In this document: positions 54,475-64,000 of the stretch, in pieces
Position numbering within the stretch: position 1 is the first letter of the stretch
Layout: the number at the start of each line of letters is the position of its first letter
Origin: Rhizomys pruinosus
Taxonomy: Eukaryota > Chordata > Mammalia > Rodentia > Spalacidae
Assembly: GCA_009823505.1 (NCBI GenBank)
Contig: VZQC01005910.1
Location: 1,001,481 to 1,065,480, forward strand
Length of the DNA: 64,000 nt
Direction: 5' to 3'
Translations under genes and position numbers: made by a program
Notes under the pieces: model-generated
Databases searched by the model: none
Told to the model about the DNA's origin: nothing
What the model saw: the letters and a program-made list of their open reading frames with translations, nothing else

Positions 54475-54662
54475 TTTCTAAGCACTGTCACAGTGGAATC
54501 CTATTTACCTGAGCCTAAACCTGGGTACAGAAAGAGTTATTATCTCTGTGTTTAAAGAAATAAGAACTAGATCTCAGAGAAGTGAACCAGGTTTTCAAGG
54601 CCACGGGGCTAGCAAAAATTACACTTGGAATTCAAAATCCAGTTTGACTAATACCAAAATAC
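54475..54662 (-). mobile_element. MIR SINE
   Basis: TTTCTAAGCACTGTCACAGTGGAATCCTATTTACC, GAGTTATTATCTCTGTGTTTAAAGAAATAAGAACTAGATCTCAGAGAAGTGAACCAG, TTTCAAGGCCACGGGGCTAGCAA and TTGGAATTCAAAATCCAGTTTGAC follow the reverse complement of MIR from its 3' core to its tRNA-like end. This is ancient mammalian sequence, so the surrounding DNA is old. Confidence 0.72.
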
Positions 54663-54974
54663 CAGCTTGTGTCTAGTAAACAAACTCCAGTGTGTTTATT
54701 TATTAAGTGTTCAGCTTATATTCGATGAGATTAATTAGACATTTGTAAAGCATCTTGTGAGGGAAAAGTTTTATTGATTTAATCGAACCCTTTTCTTTTA
54801 CAAATGGAATCTTTTTTTCTGAAGTGATATTATTTTGAATATTTAATCTATAAAGTGCCTCTTAAGTCTTAATCAGATAGTTGCTTGGAGTATTGAAGTC
54901 ACTCTCTCATTGGCTTTTGAAGGCCATGTCATGAAAACTCAAACAGGTCCCTTAGACTCATTTTAATCATCTTT

Positions 54975-55344
54975 ATTTTTTTGGTGGTGTACTTTATTTT
55001 TTATTTATTTATTTATTGTTATTAAACTTTTTCCATAAATATAGCCTCTCTGGATGCTTAATGACCATACTTAATGCCCATACCAATTTGGCCCAGTGAC
55101 CTAAGGGATAACTTTGTTCCCTACCCTTAGAGCTCAACCAAGTCGAAAGGGGCATCTCTTGAAATGTCCTGCAAATCTGTCACCAGTCTTCTTGTGCAGG
55201 GAGGTCTTGGAGATCCACTAATGGGACTTCAGCCAGGGTCCAGTCTATAAGAGGAAAGTCTGCTCATGCTTTAGAAAAGGAAGGCTGGTCTAGCAAGACC
55301 TGATTCTGTCCTCGAGTAGATAGAACTGGTAAATGAAAAAATCC
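54975..55344 (-). pseudogene. unidentified retrocopy with 13-bp TSD
   Basis: A 370-bp insert is bounded by a perfect 13-bp direct repeat, TTTAATCATCTTT, at 54962-54974 and 55345-55357. Its left edge on the plus strand is T-rich with TTTATT units. On the minus strand it therefore ends in AATAAA-like signals and an A-rich tail, the signature of L1-mediated insertion of a processed RNA. The minus-strand body reads in part as open frame but with stops. I do not recognise the parent transcript; it could also be a SINE-like or ERV-derived RNA. Confidence 0.6.
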
Positions 55345-55357
55345 TTTAATCATCTTT

Positions 55358-55669
55358 TAATGATAAAATAATAGCATTTATTAGACCAACTCTCCTAATG
55401 GAAGAATGTAAACTCTGGAAAAGACACAAGAACCAAGTGTATGAAATTGACTTAAAGTATTTTTTAAAAGGTAGAAACTAGACATAGACATAGATCATAG
55501 ACCAAAAGCGAAATTATTGAGTTTTGCACTTATGTGGCTTTTTAGCTGAGTACCAGGCTCATTCAACTGCATGCAAGTGTCTAGTGATTTCCCTCCTTGC
55601 TAAAGGCTCTGTGCTCCTTCACTCCAGAATCCTCCAATCTCTCTGCATTATATTTGAACCATACCTACA
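55358..55669. other. unique sequence
   Basis: No gene or transposon recognised. Confidence 0.4.
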
Positions 55670-55725
55670 TTGTTACATGTTAATTACACATATTGTCTCT
55701 TGCAAGTTAAATCAATCAGAAATTT
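55670..55725. repeat. 56-bp dispersed duplication, copy 2
   Basis: Identical to 54178-54233, 1,492 bp downstream in direct orientation. The next bases (GACTGTGGAG) differ from those after copy 1 (CCTGTACAGC). Confidence 0.98.
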
Positions 55726-56184
55726 GACTGTGGAGCTACCAGGTAGCTTTTACATTTCTGGAGGGAGGCTGGCACCCTGTCGCTCGATTGACTTAAACTA
55801 TACTATGTGCAGTCTCTGATGTCATTAATTTATAACCTGTTCCACTGATTGACTTAGAATTAAAGTATTTAAAGCAGTTAACCTATCAGACAGTGTTTAT
55901 TACTCTTTATTACATTTTTAGACATCTGCCTTTCAGAGAGGTGGAAATTCAAGAGTTAAATCTGTGCTAGAAGCCACAAGGTGTACTTGCATTTCTTCTA
56001 ACTCATGTGGAGACTGATGACCTCACTACCTTGAGATGGCTTTGTAACAGCCAACAGATTATAGTGAGACTAAGACGTTTATACTATTTTCAAATGAACA
56101 AATATGTTCTATGTTCATTGTATGCATGATAAACATTTTTATTGGTTACGAACCATGAATGTGGAAATATGTCTCTCAGAAATG
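55726..56184. other. unique sequence
   Basis: No gene or transposon recognised. Confidence 0.4.
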
Positions 56185-56262
56185 TTTCGAACACCCACAA
56201 TTGTTTCTCTTCAAGAACGGCCAGTGCTCTCTCTTAACTGCTGAGCCACCCTCCAGTCCCAG
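56185..56262 (-). mobile_element. B2-type SINE fragment
   Basis: CGAACACCCACAATTGTTTCTCTTCAAGAACGGCCAGTGCTCTCTCTTAACTGCTGAGCCACCCTCCAGTCCC is the reverse of a B2 tRNA-like head. The body and tail are absent. Confidence 0.8.
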
Positions 56263-57250
56263 CGTTTCTATCTCTTAAATGAGATCAGGCAGCTTCTGGG
56301 TGACATGGCTGTTTCTACTTTTTCAAAAATGTAAATGAGACCCCAAAGATTCTCCTCCCTCAGCTAACTACTCCAGTAAAGAAGTAGGTCAATCAATGTG
56401 TCTAATGAATTTATGAAACTATTGTCTTTAATTAATTTTTATTAATTTACCTTTATTTTGTTTTCCAAAACATGCAATGTTAAGCAAGCCTTAGGAACCA
56501 GGCCACATAGTACTTGAGCCCTGGCTGGTCTTATGGCCACAAGAGACCACTTGGGTAAGATTAGCCAGGTTAGTCTACTTCCTGTTCACACTCTGGTATC
56601 CTTAGAAGCAGTAAAATAACATTATCGACTCCTAACCTTTTTCGAATCTGGTCCCCTTAGGAGCCAGCCACCTCTCTGCTTCTCCAATTCTCTCCAGGCC
56701 TATACAGACTTGGGCCTGCCAGGTTTCCTTTGTAAGATCCAGCTTCTAATTCTCCTGCTCCTACAGAGGCCCTCTAATTGGCTGCCTGATAAATGAAGCA
56801 CTGTATTCTTTTTTATTGGGATAATTCCCAGGCAAGTGATTGGATGTACGGGAATGACAGTTAGCAGAGGATTGCTGGCTGGGCTGGAGTCTGGTTTATT
56901 AACCCACACAGGTGGGACTGGCATTTGTCAGGCAGAATTTCCTTCTGCATTTATCTTTCTTGCTGTAGGGCAAACCTCTGGCTTGCATCAAGATGTTGAA
57001 AGTGAATTCCTAAACCTGGAAGAAAGCCTGAAACTTGACTTTTTCTTTTAGGCTGTGTCAATGTGGTCAGTCCAAAGGGAAGAGGGTTCAGCATATTGTT
57101 GGAAGCACTCAAAGCTCCAAAACCCAGAGATGGCTGAAATTCTAGAGATGGAGTCAGGGAACTGAGTGACGCTGTGTGAAGTTCTGAAGTGTCTCCCATG
57201 TGTCCATTCTGGGAGCAATATGACTTTTTTTTCTGGAGAATTCTGTCACT
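56263..57250. other. unique sequence
   Basis: No gene or transposon recognised. Frames at 56700-57199 on both strands are short. The stretch 56760-56960 (with TGCCTGATAAATGAAGC and AGTGATTGGATG) is a weaker conserved-noncoding candidate. Confidence 0.4.
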
Positions 57251-57269
57251 GTCTTGCCAGGTCTAAAAA

Positions 57270-57515
57270 AATTTTTTTTTAATTTTATTTATTTTTGTAT
57301 GTGTATGAGTGTACTGTCTGAATGTAGGTTTGTGCACCCGTGACGTGCAATGCCGCGGAGGTCAGAAGAGGGTGTCAGATTCCCCTGGAACTGGAGTTCT
57401 CCTGGAATTGGAGTTACAGACGGTTCTTAGCCACCATGTGGGTGCTAGGGATTGAACCTGGGTCCTCTGCAAGAGCAGTCGGTGCTCTTAACCACTAGCC
57501 ATCTCTCCAGCCCCA
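57270..57515 (-). mobile_element. B2 SINE with 17-bp duplication and perfect 19-bp TSD
   Basis: A young reverse B2 from a T-rich tail to GTGCTCTTAACCACTAGCCATCTCTCCAGCCCC. The duplicated segment is at 57382-57398 and 57399-57415. The perfect 19-bp TSD GTCTTGCCAGGTCTAAAAA lies at 57251-57269 and 57516-57534. TSD identity and length point to a recent insertion. Confidence 0.97.
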
Positions 57516-57534
57516 GTCTTGCCAGGTCTAAAAA

Positions 57535-58130
57535 GAAATCAACTAATCTCTATGTTGCTTTTACATTGTTTCTGTGTGGGAAAACATGTTTCTTCTTCCT
57601 TTGAGCGAATGCGATCAGCCTATGTGGGAGGGGCTTTGTCCTTCTACTTAGACACATTTTATTCTCAGCACGAACATACCTCCCACTTTGAAGGACCAAA
57701 ATATTTTCACATCCCCTTGCTCTGTAAGAAGCACAAATTTCAGGCTGTTTTCCCAAGCCTGCTCTTTGCTTCCGACACCTGAAAATACCCATGTTCTACT
57801 GCGCAGACACGAAGGACAGCTGAGAATTGACAAAAAAGGAGTAAGGGAAATTTTCATTCTTCTTTCTATTGGAGGAGATTGGCTTTGAAGGAATTCCACA
57901 GTCCCCTGTAACCCACCCACGTACGTATTCAGCTTGGGTGTGATGTAAGCTATCCTAACCTGATATATAGCTTAGATTAAATGGTCCTCAGCAATCAGAG
58001 TCTCTGCTTGTTTTCATAAGACACCACAATACTACTATCTCAGCAAATATCTCTCTCGAGTTTATAAACGTCTCATTATTCCACAAAGAATAATGAGAAT
58101 GTTAAATAATACACTTAAGAAACAAATATG
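57535..58130. other. unique sequence
   Basis: No gene or transposon recognised. Overlapping frames on both strands at 57519-57920 have no domain I recognise. Confidence 0.4.
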
Positions 58131-58332
58131 GGGCTGGGAAGAGGTCTCAGTTAAGGGTATAAGCATGAGGATCTAAGTCTGGACCCCCCAGCACATACAT
58201 AAAAGCTCGGGGGGCACTCAGGCCTGTAATCCTGGTGCTTGCAGACAGGGGATGGGGTGGGGGGTTGTCAGGGTCAGAGATAGAATGATGGATGGGGCTT
58301 GGTGGCCCACGAACCTAGTTGAAAAATGACAA

Positions 58333-58335
<3 letters not shown>

Positions 58336-58390
<55 letters not shown>
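58336..58390. repeat. (GA)n microsatellite
   Basis: About 27 GA units inside the B4. Confidence 0.98.
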
Positions 58391-58392
<2 letters not shown>

Positions 58393-58493
58393 CTTCTTTA
58401 GTGGAATAAGAGGAGAACAACAGAGGATATGTCTTATTTTCTTCTGGCCCTCATACGGAAGCCAATGTACATGGACTGTTGCAGACATGAACA

Positions 58494-58496
<3 letters not shown>

Positions 58497-58539
<43 letters not shown>
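58497..58539. repeat. (CA)n microsatellite
   Basis: About 21 CA units at the end of the B4, giving way to AATAAATAAAT. Confidence 0.98.
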
Positions 58540-58543
<4 letters not shown>

Positions 58544-59285
58544 AAATAAATCCTCATAAAACAATGTAGTTTCAAAAGGAAAGAAAATGTGTCCCTAAGT
58601 AAAAACGAGGAACGGTCTTTATTTGTCGGAAGCCCCCTCCATGGTATTTCTGTGCTTCATTCACACGATACTTTGACCTTTAATTTCTTCCTCTTCCCAG
58701 AATCCCCAGGGCTTCATTCAACCACTCAGAATCTCTCATTGTAGCACCGTGCCTGGGTGGCTCTCTTTCAACATTGCTCAAGCTATAAAATTCTTTCCTT
58801 GCTGATGGTTTGGTTCCTCTGATTCTTTCCCTCTTCTAAGGAGATTTCTATCCTTCTTGTAGCAAAAAAAGGAGATTGGTAATCTGATGAAATGAATTAA
58901 AAAACAATGCTCATCAGCTAGCTTGTGCTCTTCCTCCTTCCTCCTGAAATCACCCAGTTCTTTTCTTCCTGGCATGTTAATCCCACTTGTCTCCTTAAAA
59001 CCTTTTTCTCATGTCAGTCATTCTCAGAACACAGAGAGCACTGACTTCCCTCTCCATTTTACTATCAGAAATGAGTAATTTGTTAATTAAATGATGCTAT
59101 AAGTTTTATAATTAACATTCCTCTTTTACAGTATTTGCTAGATCATAATTAAATTAAACATTCTATTTTTTTTTTCTTTTGGAACAGAGGTTACTGTCGT
59201 TGGAGAGATCCTGAGACAGGGATGCATAGAGACCCAAGATTAAACTGTTTTCTCTCCCATTTACAGACATGTGACGCTGAACATA
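58540..59285. other. unique sequence
   Basis: No gene or transposon recognised. AT-rich near 59080-59180, including a T-run. Confidence 0.4.
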
Positions 59286-59289
59286 TTTA

Positions 59290-59450
59290 TTGTCTTTTCA
59301 GAATTGCTTTTATGTTCTGTAAGAAATGAGGATGACAAAAAGTGACTCTTAAGGTTATAATGAACAACTAAATAAAGTGCTAAATATAATTCTCTTAACA
59401 TATTACTCAACAAGCACCCCGTGCAGTAAATATTAACTCTAGTATGCATT
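59290..59450 (+). mobile_element. possible MIR remnant
   Basis: TTCTGTAAGAAATGAGGATGACAAAAAGTGACTC, GTTATAATGAACAACTAAATAAAGTGCTAAA and CTCAACAAGCACCCCGTGCAGTAAATATTAAC resemble the core and 3' end of MIR. Divergence is high. Confidence 0.42.
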
Positions 59451-60556
59451 CTTTATCCTCAGCACCTGGTTGTGTGCTTCATGATGAGCAATTAATTTCT
59501 GTTTGTTGGCTGATCCTGGATTTCTCCAACCTTTCTGTCTCCATAAGAATTTACTTATACGCAAAGACAACTTGCTTCTCTGTATGTCTGATTCATCAGG
59601 AGGAAGCAGGTGACGTTGATCTGAGTGACTGCCTGAGACAGCACTTAGCATTCATAAATGGACCAGAGGAGACCACTGAAAGAATCCTACCAACCAAAGG
59701 ACCGACTCAGTCACCACGAAGAGCTATTTTGGAATTTAAGGGTCAGAGAAATAGTATGTGGCTAAAAATTAATAGCATGATGTAAACGTTGCCTTTTAAT
59801 AATAAAATAATTGAGGGCTGGCTGGATACGTTTAGAGTCCTTTTAAAGAGATCGGATTGAATGGTTTCAAGAATGAGCCAGGGGAGGCAAAGTTAGAGGA
59901 AGAGCAATCGGTGGGTCTTCCTACCAGGAATGTTCCATTTCCCTTGGGCAAGAACAACCCTATTTCTCTCCAGGGTAGTTACAATTGGGGACGTTTTTCT
60001 AAAACATACCCCTAGAGGGCGCAATGACTCTCTTCCTCTACTGTTCACAGCAAACAACCCTGGACAAATAGCGCAGAAAGTGATTATGTTCTGAACACAC
60101 ATCAGCTTCAACTCGTCTGAAATGTAGTTGAAAATAATTCAGACCCAATTTCAGCTCACTCCTTTCATTAGCTGGTACTTACAAAGTCCAGACTACACTC
60201 ATGCCTTTTTTTGTTGGCACCATTTTTTTTTTTCAGTTAAGAATACTAAATAGTAGATTTCATCTCTATTTAAAAACTAACTTCTAAATCGATACACCAA
60301 CTGGAATTGTAAATGTTAAATTGTGTTATTTTGTTTACAAAAAGTGTGATTTGTCCCATTCTTTAGCTAATAGAATGTTTAAAATTGCATGCTACTTGAT
60401 AACAACAGCCTTTTAATTTTAATGTAGAATATTCTAATTTTCTGTCATAAGTTCACTTTGTAGCTCTTGAGAAAGGCAAATTTCTGATGTATTCTCTCTC
60501 AGTCAAAGAAAGGCTAGAATTCAGAACAATATGATTTATTAAGAGAAAAGGGAAGA
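59451..60556. other. unique sequence
   Basis: About 1.1 kb with no recognised transposon. The plus-strand frame 59444-59785 (113 codons) is in part overlapped by a minus-strand frame. It has no domain I recognise. Confidence 0.4.
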
Positions 60557-60780
60557 CAATCTGGAGGGATGGCTCAGCGGTTAAGAGGGCTTGCTGCTCT
60601 TGCAGAGGACCCGGGTTCAATTCTCCGTTACCCACATCAGGTGACCCACAAACATCTGTAACTCCAGCTCTGGGAGGATCTGGCACAGCTGGCTTCCCCA
60701 GACACCTGCACACACATGCACATGCAAGCCCACATACTCATACCCCCCACAAACACATAATTAAAATAATACATTTTAAA
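60557..60780 (+). mobile_element. B2/B3-type SINE
   Basis: TCTGGAGGGATGGCTCAGCGG, TTGCTGCTCTTGCAGAGGACCCGGGTTCAATTC, GTAACTCCAGCTCTGGGAGGATC and a CACA-rich 3' segment ending in AATTAAAATAATAC. It differs from the other B2s in its middle (ACACCTGCACACACATGC). Confidence 0.88.
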
Positions 60781-60783
60781 GTA

Positions 60784-60939
60784 TTTTTTTTTTTTTGTCT
60801 TTTTGAGGCAGGGTCTCCCTGTAGCCCCAGCTGTCCTGGAACTCACTCTGTAGACCAGGCTGGCCTTGAACTCACAAAGATCCGCCTGCCTCTGCCTCCC
60901 AAGTGCTAGGATTAAAGGCGTGCGCCACCACGCCCGGCT
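60784..60939 (-). mobile_element. B1 SINE
   Basis: T-run (60785-60796), then GTCTTTTTGAGGCAGGGTCTCCCTGTAGCCCCAGCTGTCC, CACTCTGTAGACCAGGCTGGCC, GATCCGCCTGCCTCTGCCTCCC and GATTAAAGGCGTGCGCCACCACGCCCGGC. This is the least diverged B1 of the window, with its CpG sites intact. Confidence 0.97.
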
Positions 60940-61078
60940 AAAGAGGAAAATCTATAAAGTCACTACTACTCCACTAAACAGAGCAGAATAAAGCAGTTCA
61001 AAACAGAGGACCCAGAGCTCAAAGCTGACGGTGGGACAGAAGACCATGTCCTTTCACAGTTTGTTAAAAATAAAACTT

Positions 61079-61311
61079 AGAAGCTGGAGAGTTGGCTCAG
61101 CAGTTAAGAGCACTGGCTCCTCTTGCAGAGGACTTGGGTTCAATTCCCAGCACCCACATGGCAGGCTAACAACTATCTGTAACTCTAGTTCTAGGGGATC
61201 CAATGCCCTTTTCTGACCTGCACAAGCGTTGTATGGTATGGGTGCACTTGAATTCATGCACAATACACTCATACACATAAAATTTAAAAAATATTAAATA
61301 AAAATTTAAAT
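61079..61311 (+). mobile_element. B2 SINE with target-site duplication
   Basis: GAAGCTGGAGAGTTGGCTCAGCAG, GGGTTCAATTCCCAGCACCC, GTAACTCTAGTTCTAGGGGATCC and an A-rich tail. It has no 17-bp duplication. AATAAAACTT at 61069-61078 and 61312-61321 is the likely TSD. Confidence 0.93.
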
Positions 61312-61321
61312 AATAAAACTT

Positions 61322-63655
61322 GCTAGGTGAAAGAGATTTCAGGGGTAATATCTAACTGGGTGTGTCAATCTACTAACTTCTACTCTTGGACGATGACCAC
61401 TTATAGTCACACTCTATTCCTACCCTCAGTCTGCACCACTTTTCAATTTCTGAAATATAAATACATATCCGCAGGCACAAATGTGCACACTGCCCTCTTT
61501 TCCTGTGGGCGTTTCACATAAAGCATACGTGATTTGTGGCTTTGGCGGTCTGATTTGGGTTTTGCCCTTGAGAAAGACTCCGGTTTTCATGTGTGTATAT
61601 AGTAAATGAAGCATATTAATGGCATAATTGGTACACGGTGGATCATGCTGTAACCCTGGACTGCACGGTACCTCAACAGTGAGTCGACTTAGGGACGGCA
61701 CGTTGTATTTTGCCTTTTGTAACCTCACCAAGTAGTCTTCCCTTCCAGATGGCGTGCACACAGTTGGGGGTTAGATGGATTCTTGACAGTAGGTTTTGTT
61801 CCAAGCAAACTTAATAAGCTTACATAATAAGAACCTTTATGCTAGATTTGAAATAAAAATGATTGTCCCAGAGATTAGGTCACCAGTCCCCACTTCTCCC
61901 AAGGGTACTGTTTTATCAAAGCAAGGGGAGCTTTGAAAGGTGTGAGAATATCTATTTCATCCACTGAATACAAAAGTGCCCTTTGTGTCTCAGGATGGCT
62001 AGGTAATACATAACCTTGCCCTACTTAAGCTTAACCCAGAAAGTAACTTTGGAAGCATCTCTCCCATAGGGTGAGGGGGAGTCAAATCTGAATCTGAGCT
62101 ATGAAAACGATCAAAGAATGACTGTCTGGGAAGCAAAGAAATGTCTTCTGGCATATATTACATGAGAATAACTGATACCAGGTACAAAAAAGAATTCTGA
62201 TTCCTCAAAGTGGTGAGGACCTTTTCCACATCTTCATGCAGCAGGTTCTCTGGGGCAGGAAGGCAGGTGTTCCAAAGCATTCTACCCACAAAAAGACTCA
62301 GTGAGTTTTCCCAGTTAGGATAATAGTTCTAATTTGCCCCAGTTCAAGAAGATCTTTGTATTTATTGTGAGGTTTTCAGTATTAAACTTAAGATGGTCCT
62401 GTGTACACTGAGACAAGTTTGCATGTAATCAAATCAACCAGAAAACTAGAAATAATTCAGCAAACTATTACCCTGATGAATTGCTAGAGTCTTTCCACCA
62501 CTTCTCGAGAGTTAGCTCTACCACGCCACATCTTCGGAGATGATCGTTAGCCCAAGGAATATGCATTTTATATCCTGATATTTCATCAACTCTAGAAAAC
62601 CCATATTCTAAAAATTACTAAAGTCATAAAGTAAATTTGATGTTGGAGTGATTTTTTTTTTTCATTTTCGTAACTTATTTAGTTTGGGGCCATTGCCTCC
62701 AGAAGTTTTTAGTTAAAATGAACATTACCAGAAAAAAAATGTGCAGATGCCTAATTCTTTGCAGAATTTCTAATTTTATGTAGGGACTTTTTATAGCCTA
62801 TTACAATAAAATGAGTTGGATTTATTACATGCTAACAACAATAACAAAATCATAGGCTGAACAGTAATTAGCTTGAATAGATATTTATCCTTTGGCTAGA
62901 AAAACAATCATAATCTTATGTGTCAGAAAAACTCATTTTTATATTTTATATCAGAGGTCACTTTTCCAGACTTATTCTAATATTGTGATTAAATAGATGA
63001 AACACTGTGTACTACAGGCCTCCAGTCTACCAGTGACTTGAGAATTACAATAAACAGAAGCTTACTGCTTGTGCTTGCTTTCATGTATGTTTGTAAGCAC
63101 AGAATCCCCTGGCTTGGCCATTTCTCATGCACCAATAATATTACAAATCTTTTTCTTCACCCACTTGTCTCAACATCCTCTTCCTGGGTAATTTTTCAAC
63201 ATGCATACTCCCAGGAAGATAGCTTATAAGCAGTTTTACCTTACTCATTAACCTTTGACAGAACATTGTATATAATCAAGCCTACAACTCATATCCTAGT
63301 ACCTAAGCAGTAGACAAGGTGTTTTCCTGAAGTCCCTGGCACTATGAAGTCCCTTGATAGAGCAGCTACTTCCAAACTTTGCCTATTATTACTGCTCAAA
63401 GTTCTCACTATGACGCCAGACTCAAACTTATCAGTCTTCTAATCCATCAGCACTGGGATGCTCATCAATCACTCTTACCAGAGTACCTCTTAAAAGCCCC
63501 ATCCACAACTCCAGTGTCAGTTCACAAGCCCCCACCCTTTAACAGAGATCAAGTCTTCAGTAGTATTTGAGTCCAATTCCTCAACTGTCTCTCAACATTT
63601 TGTGTTGGGGACAATTATTTTCTCTGAACAATAGCAAAAAGGAACTAAATAACTG
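61322..63655. other. long unique region
   Basis: About 2.3 kb with no recognised transposon and no convincing gene. 62560-63000 is AT-rich, with TTTAGTTTGGGGCCATTGCCTCC near 62680. The frames at 61327-61761, 63038-63229 and 63379-63570 have no recognisable domain. Confidence 0.4.
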
Positions 63656-63659
63656 CTCC

Positions 63660-63828
63660 TTTACTTATTTATTTATTTATTTATTTATTTTTAATGATAT
63701 ATTTGTAATTTATGTGCATGACTGTTTTGCCTGCATATCTGTTTAAGTGCACCACAGGCATGCAATGTCAGTGGAGGTCAGAAGAGGGCACTGGATCTCC
63801 TAAACTGGAGTTACAGATGATTGTAAAC
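63660..63828 (-). mobile_element. B2-type SINE lacking its tRNA-like head
   Basis: A (TTTA)n run (63664-63691) leads into TATGTGCATGACTGTTTTGCCTGC, GCATGCAATGTCAGTGGAGGTCAGAAGAGGGCACTGG and AACTGGAGTTACAGATGATTGTAAACTGCC. It stops there, and the expected GGGTGCTGGG and GCTCTTAAC segments are absent. Confidence 0.88.
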
Positions 63829-63939
63829 TGCCTAGTTATGGTTAAAGAGACATAAATTTATGGATATAAGGTATAGGGTAAAGTCTCAGTAGGGAAAGAA
63901 CTTGAATTTGGAAGCCCAATAATCCCATGCAAAGGCTAG

Positions 63940-64000
63940 GTATACTGCTGTGTGGCTAGAATCACAATGCTGACGAGGAGGAAACTGGAGGATTCCTGGG
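63940..64000 (+). mobile_element. possible B4/B1-like SINE cut by the window end
   Basis: AGAATCACAATGCTGACGAGGAGGAAACTGGAGGATTCCTGGG resembles the AATCCCAGCACTGGGGAGG...GGAGGATCCCTGGG segment of a B4 B1-like half. The rest lies outside the window. Confidence 0.4.

Larger units (their letters stand above)
58131..58539 (+). mobile_element. B4-type SINE expanded by (GA)n and (CA)n
   Basis: A head with GGGGCTGGGAAGAGGTCTCAG and CATGAGGATCTAAGTCTGGACCCCCCAGCAC leads into a B1-like half (CTCAGGCCTGTAATCCTGGTGCTTGCAG). Then come a GA run (58336-58390), TTCTTCTGGCCCTCATACGG and a CA run (58497-58539). The GA run is an internal expansion. Confidence 0.78.

Noticed and set aside
55060..55160. Short resemblance to mitochondrial 16S rRNA (a nuclear mitochondrial insertion)
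   Set aside because: The similarity (around the CTAAGGGATAAC and GGAACAA-like segments) covers only about 20 bp and the surrounding sequence does not continue the match.

Overview
This window is noncoding DNA from a rodent nuclear genome. The evidence is the interspersed repeat content: B1 (7SL-derived) and B2/B3/B4 (tRNA-derived) SINEs in both orientations, rodent L1/Lx remnants, URR1-type hAT miniature elements, and a few ancient mammalian repeats (MIR, LINE-2-like, MER2-like). Some B2 copies carry a 17-bp internal duplication, and several B1 copies end in CTCGAAAAGACC plus poly(A). That suggests a cricetid or vole-like rodent rather than laboratory mouse, but this is inference and the species is not proven. 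Two single N bases (5242 and 7241) show the sequence comes from an assembly.

I found no protein-coding gene, tRNA, rRNA, CRISPR array or prokaryotic operon that I can support. Open frames are short (the longest is 198 codons), lack recognisable domains, and mostly lie in SINEs or microsatellites. The window is best read as a gene desert or part of a very large intron.

Layout: 1-5.6 kb holds a B3-B2-B1 cluster, a URR1-like element, a compound microsatellite and a B1 with clear target-site duplications (TSDs). 5.6-8.2 kb is mostly unique. 8.2-20.7 kb is SINE-dense, with nested insertions at 15.4-15.8, 18.0-18.6 and 19.8-20.6 kb. 20.7-28.5 kb is repeat-poor, with several blocks resembling conserved noncoding (enhancer-like) DNA. 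28.5-45 kb mixes unique AT-rich DNA with scattered SINEs, two URR1-type elements and a chimeric B2/B1 at 41.4 kb. 45-47.3 kb holds a 207-bp purine tract, CT/CA repeats and another enhancer-like block. 47.5-55.4 kb has L1 ends, a MER2-like element, MIR, a long TTC tract, an unidentified retrocopy with a perfect TSD, and a 56-bp exact dispersed duplication. 55.4-64 kb is mostly unique with a few SINEs.

The best candidates for function are the repeat-free blocks rich in homeodomain-type motifs (about 25.0-25.4, 26.5-27.2, 27.7-28.1 and 46.55-47.0 kb). Conservation could not be tested here. No new biological system is evident. The most unusual signals are the 56-bp duplication, the chimeric SINE and the duplicated-segment B2 copies.
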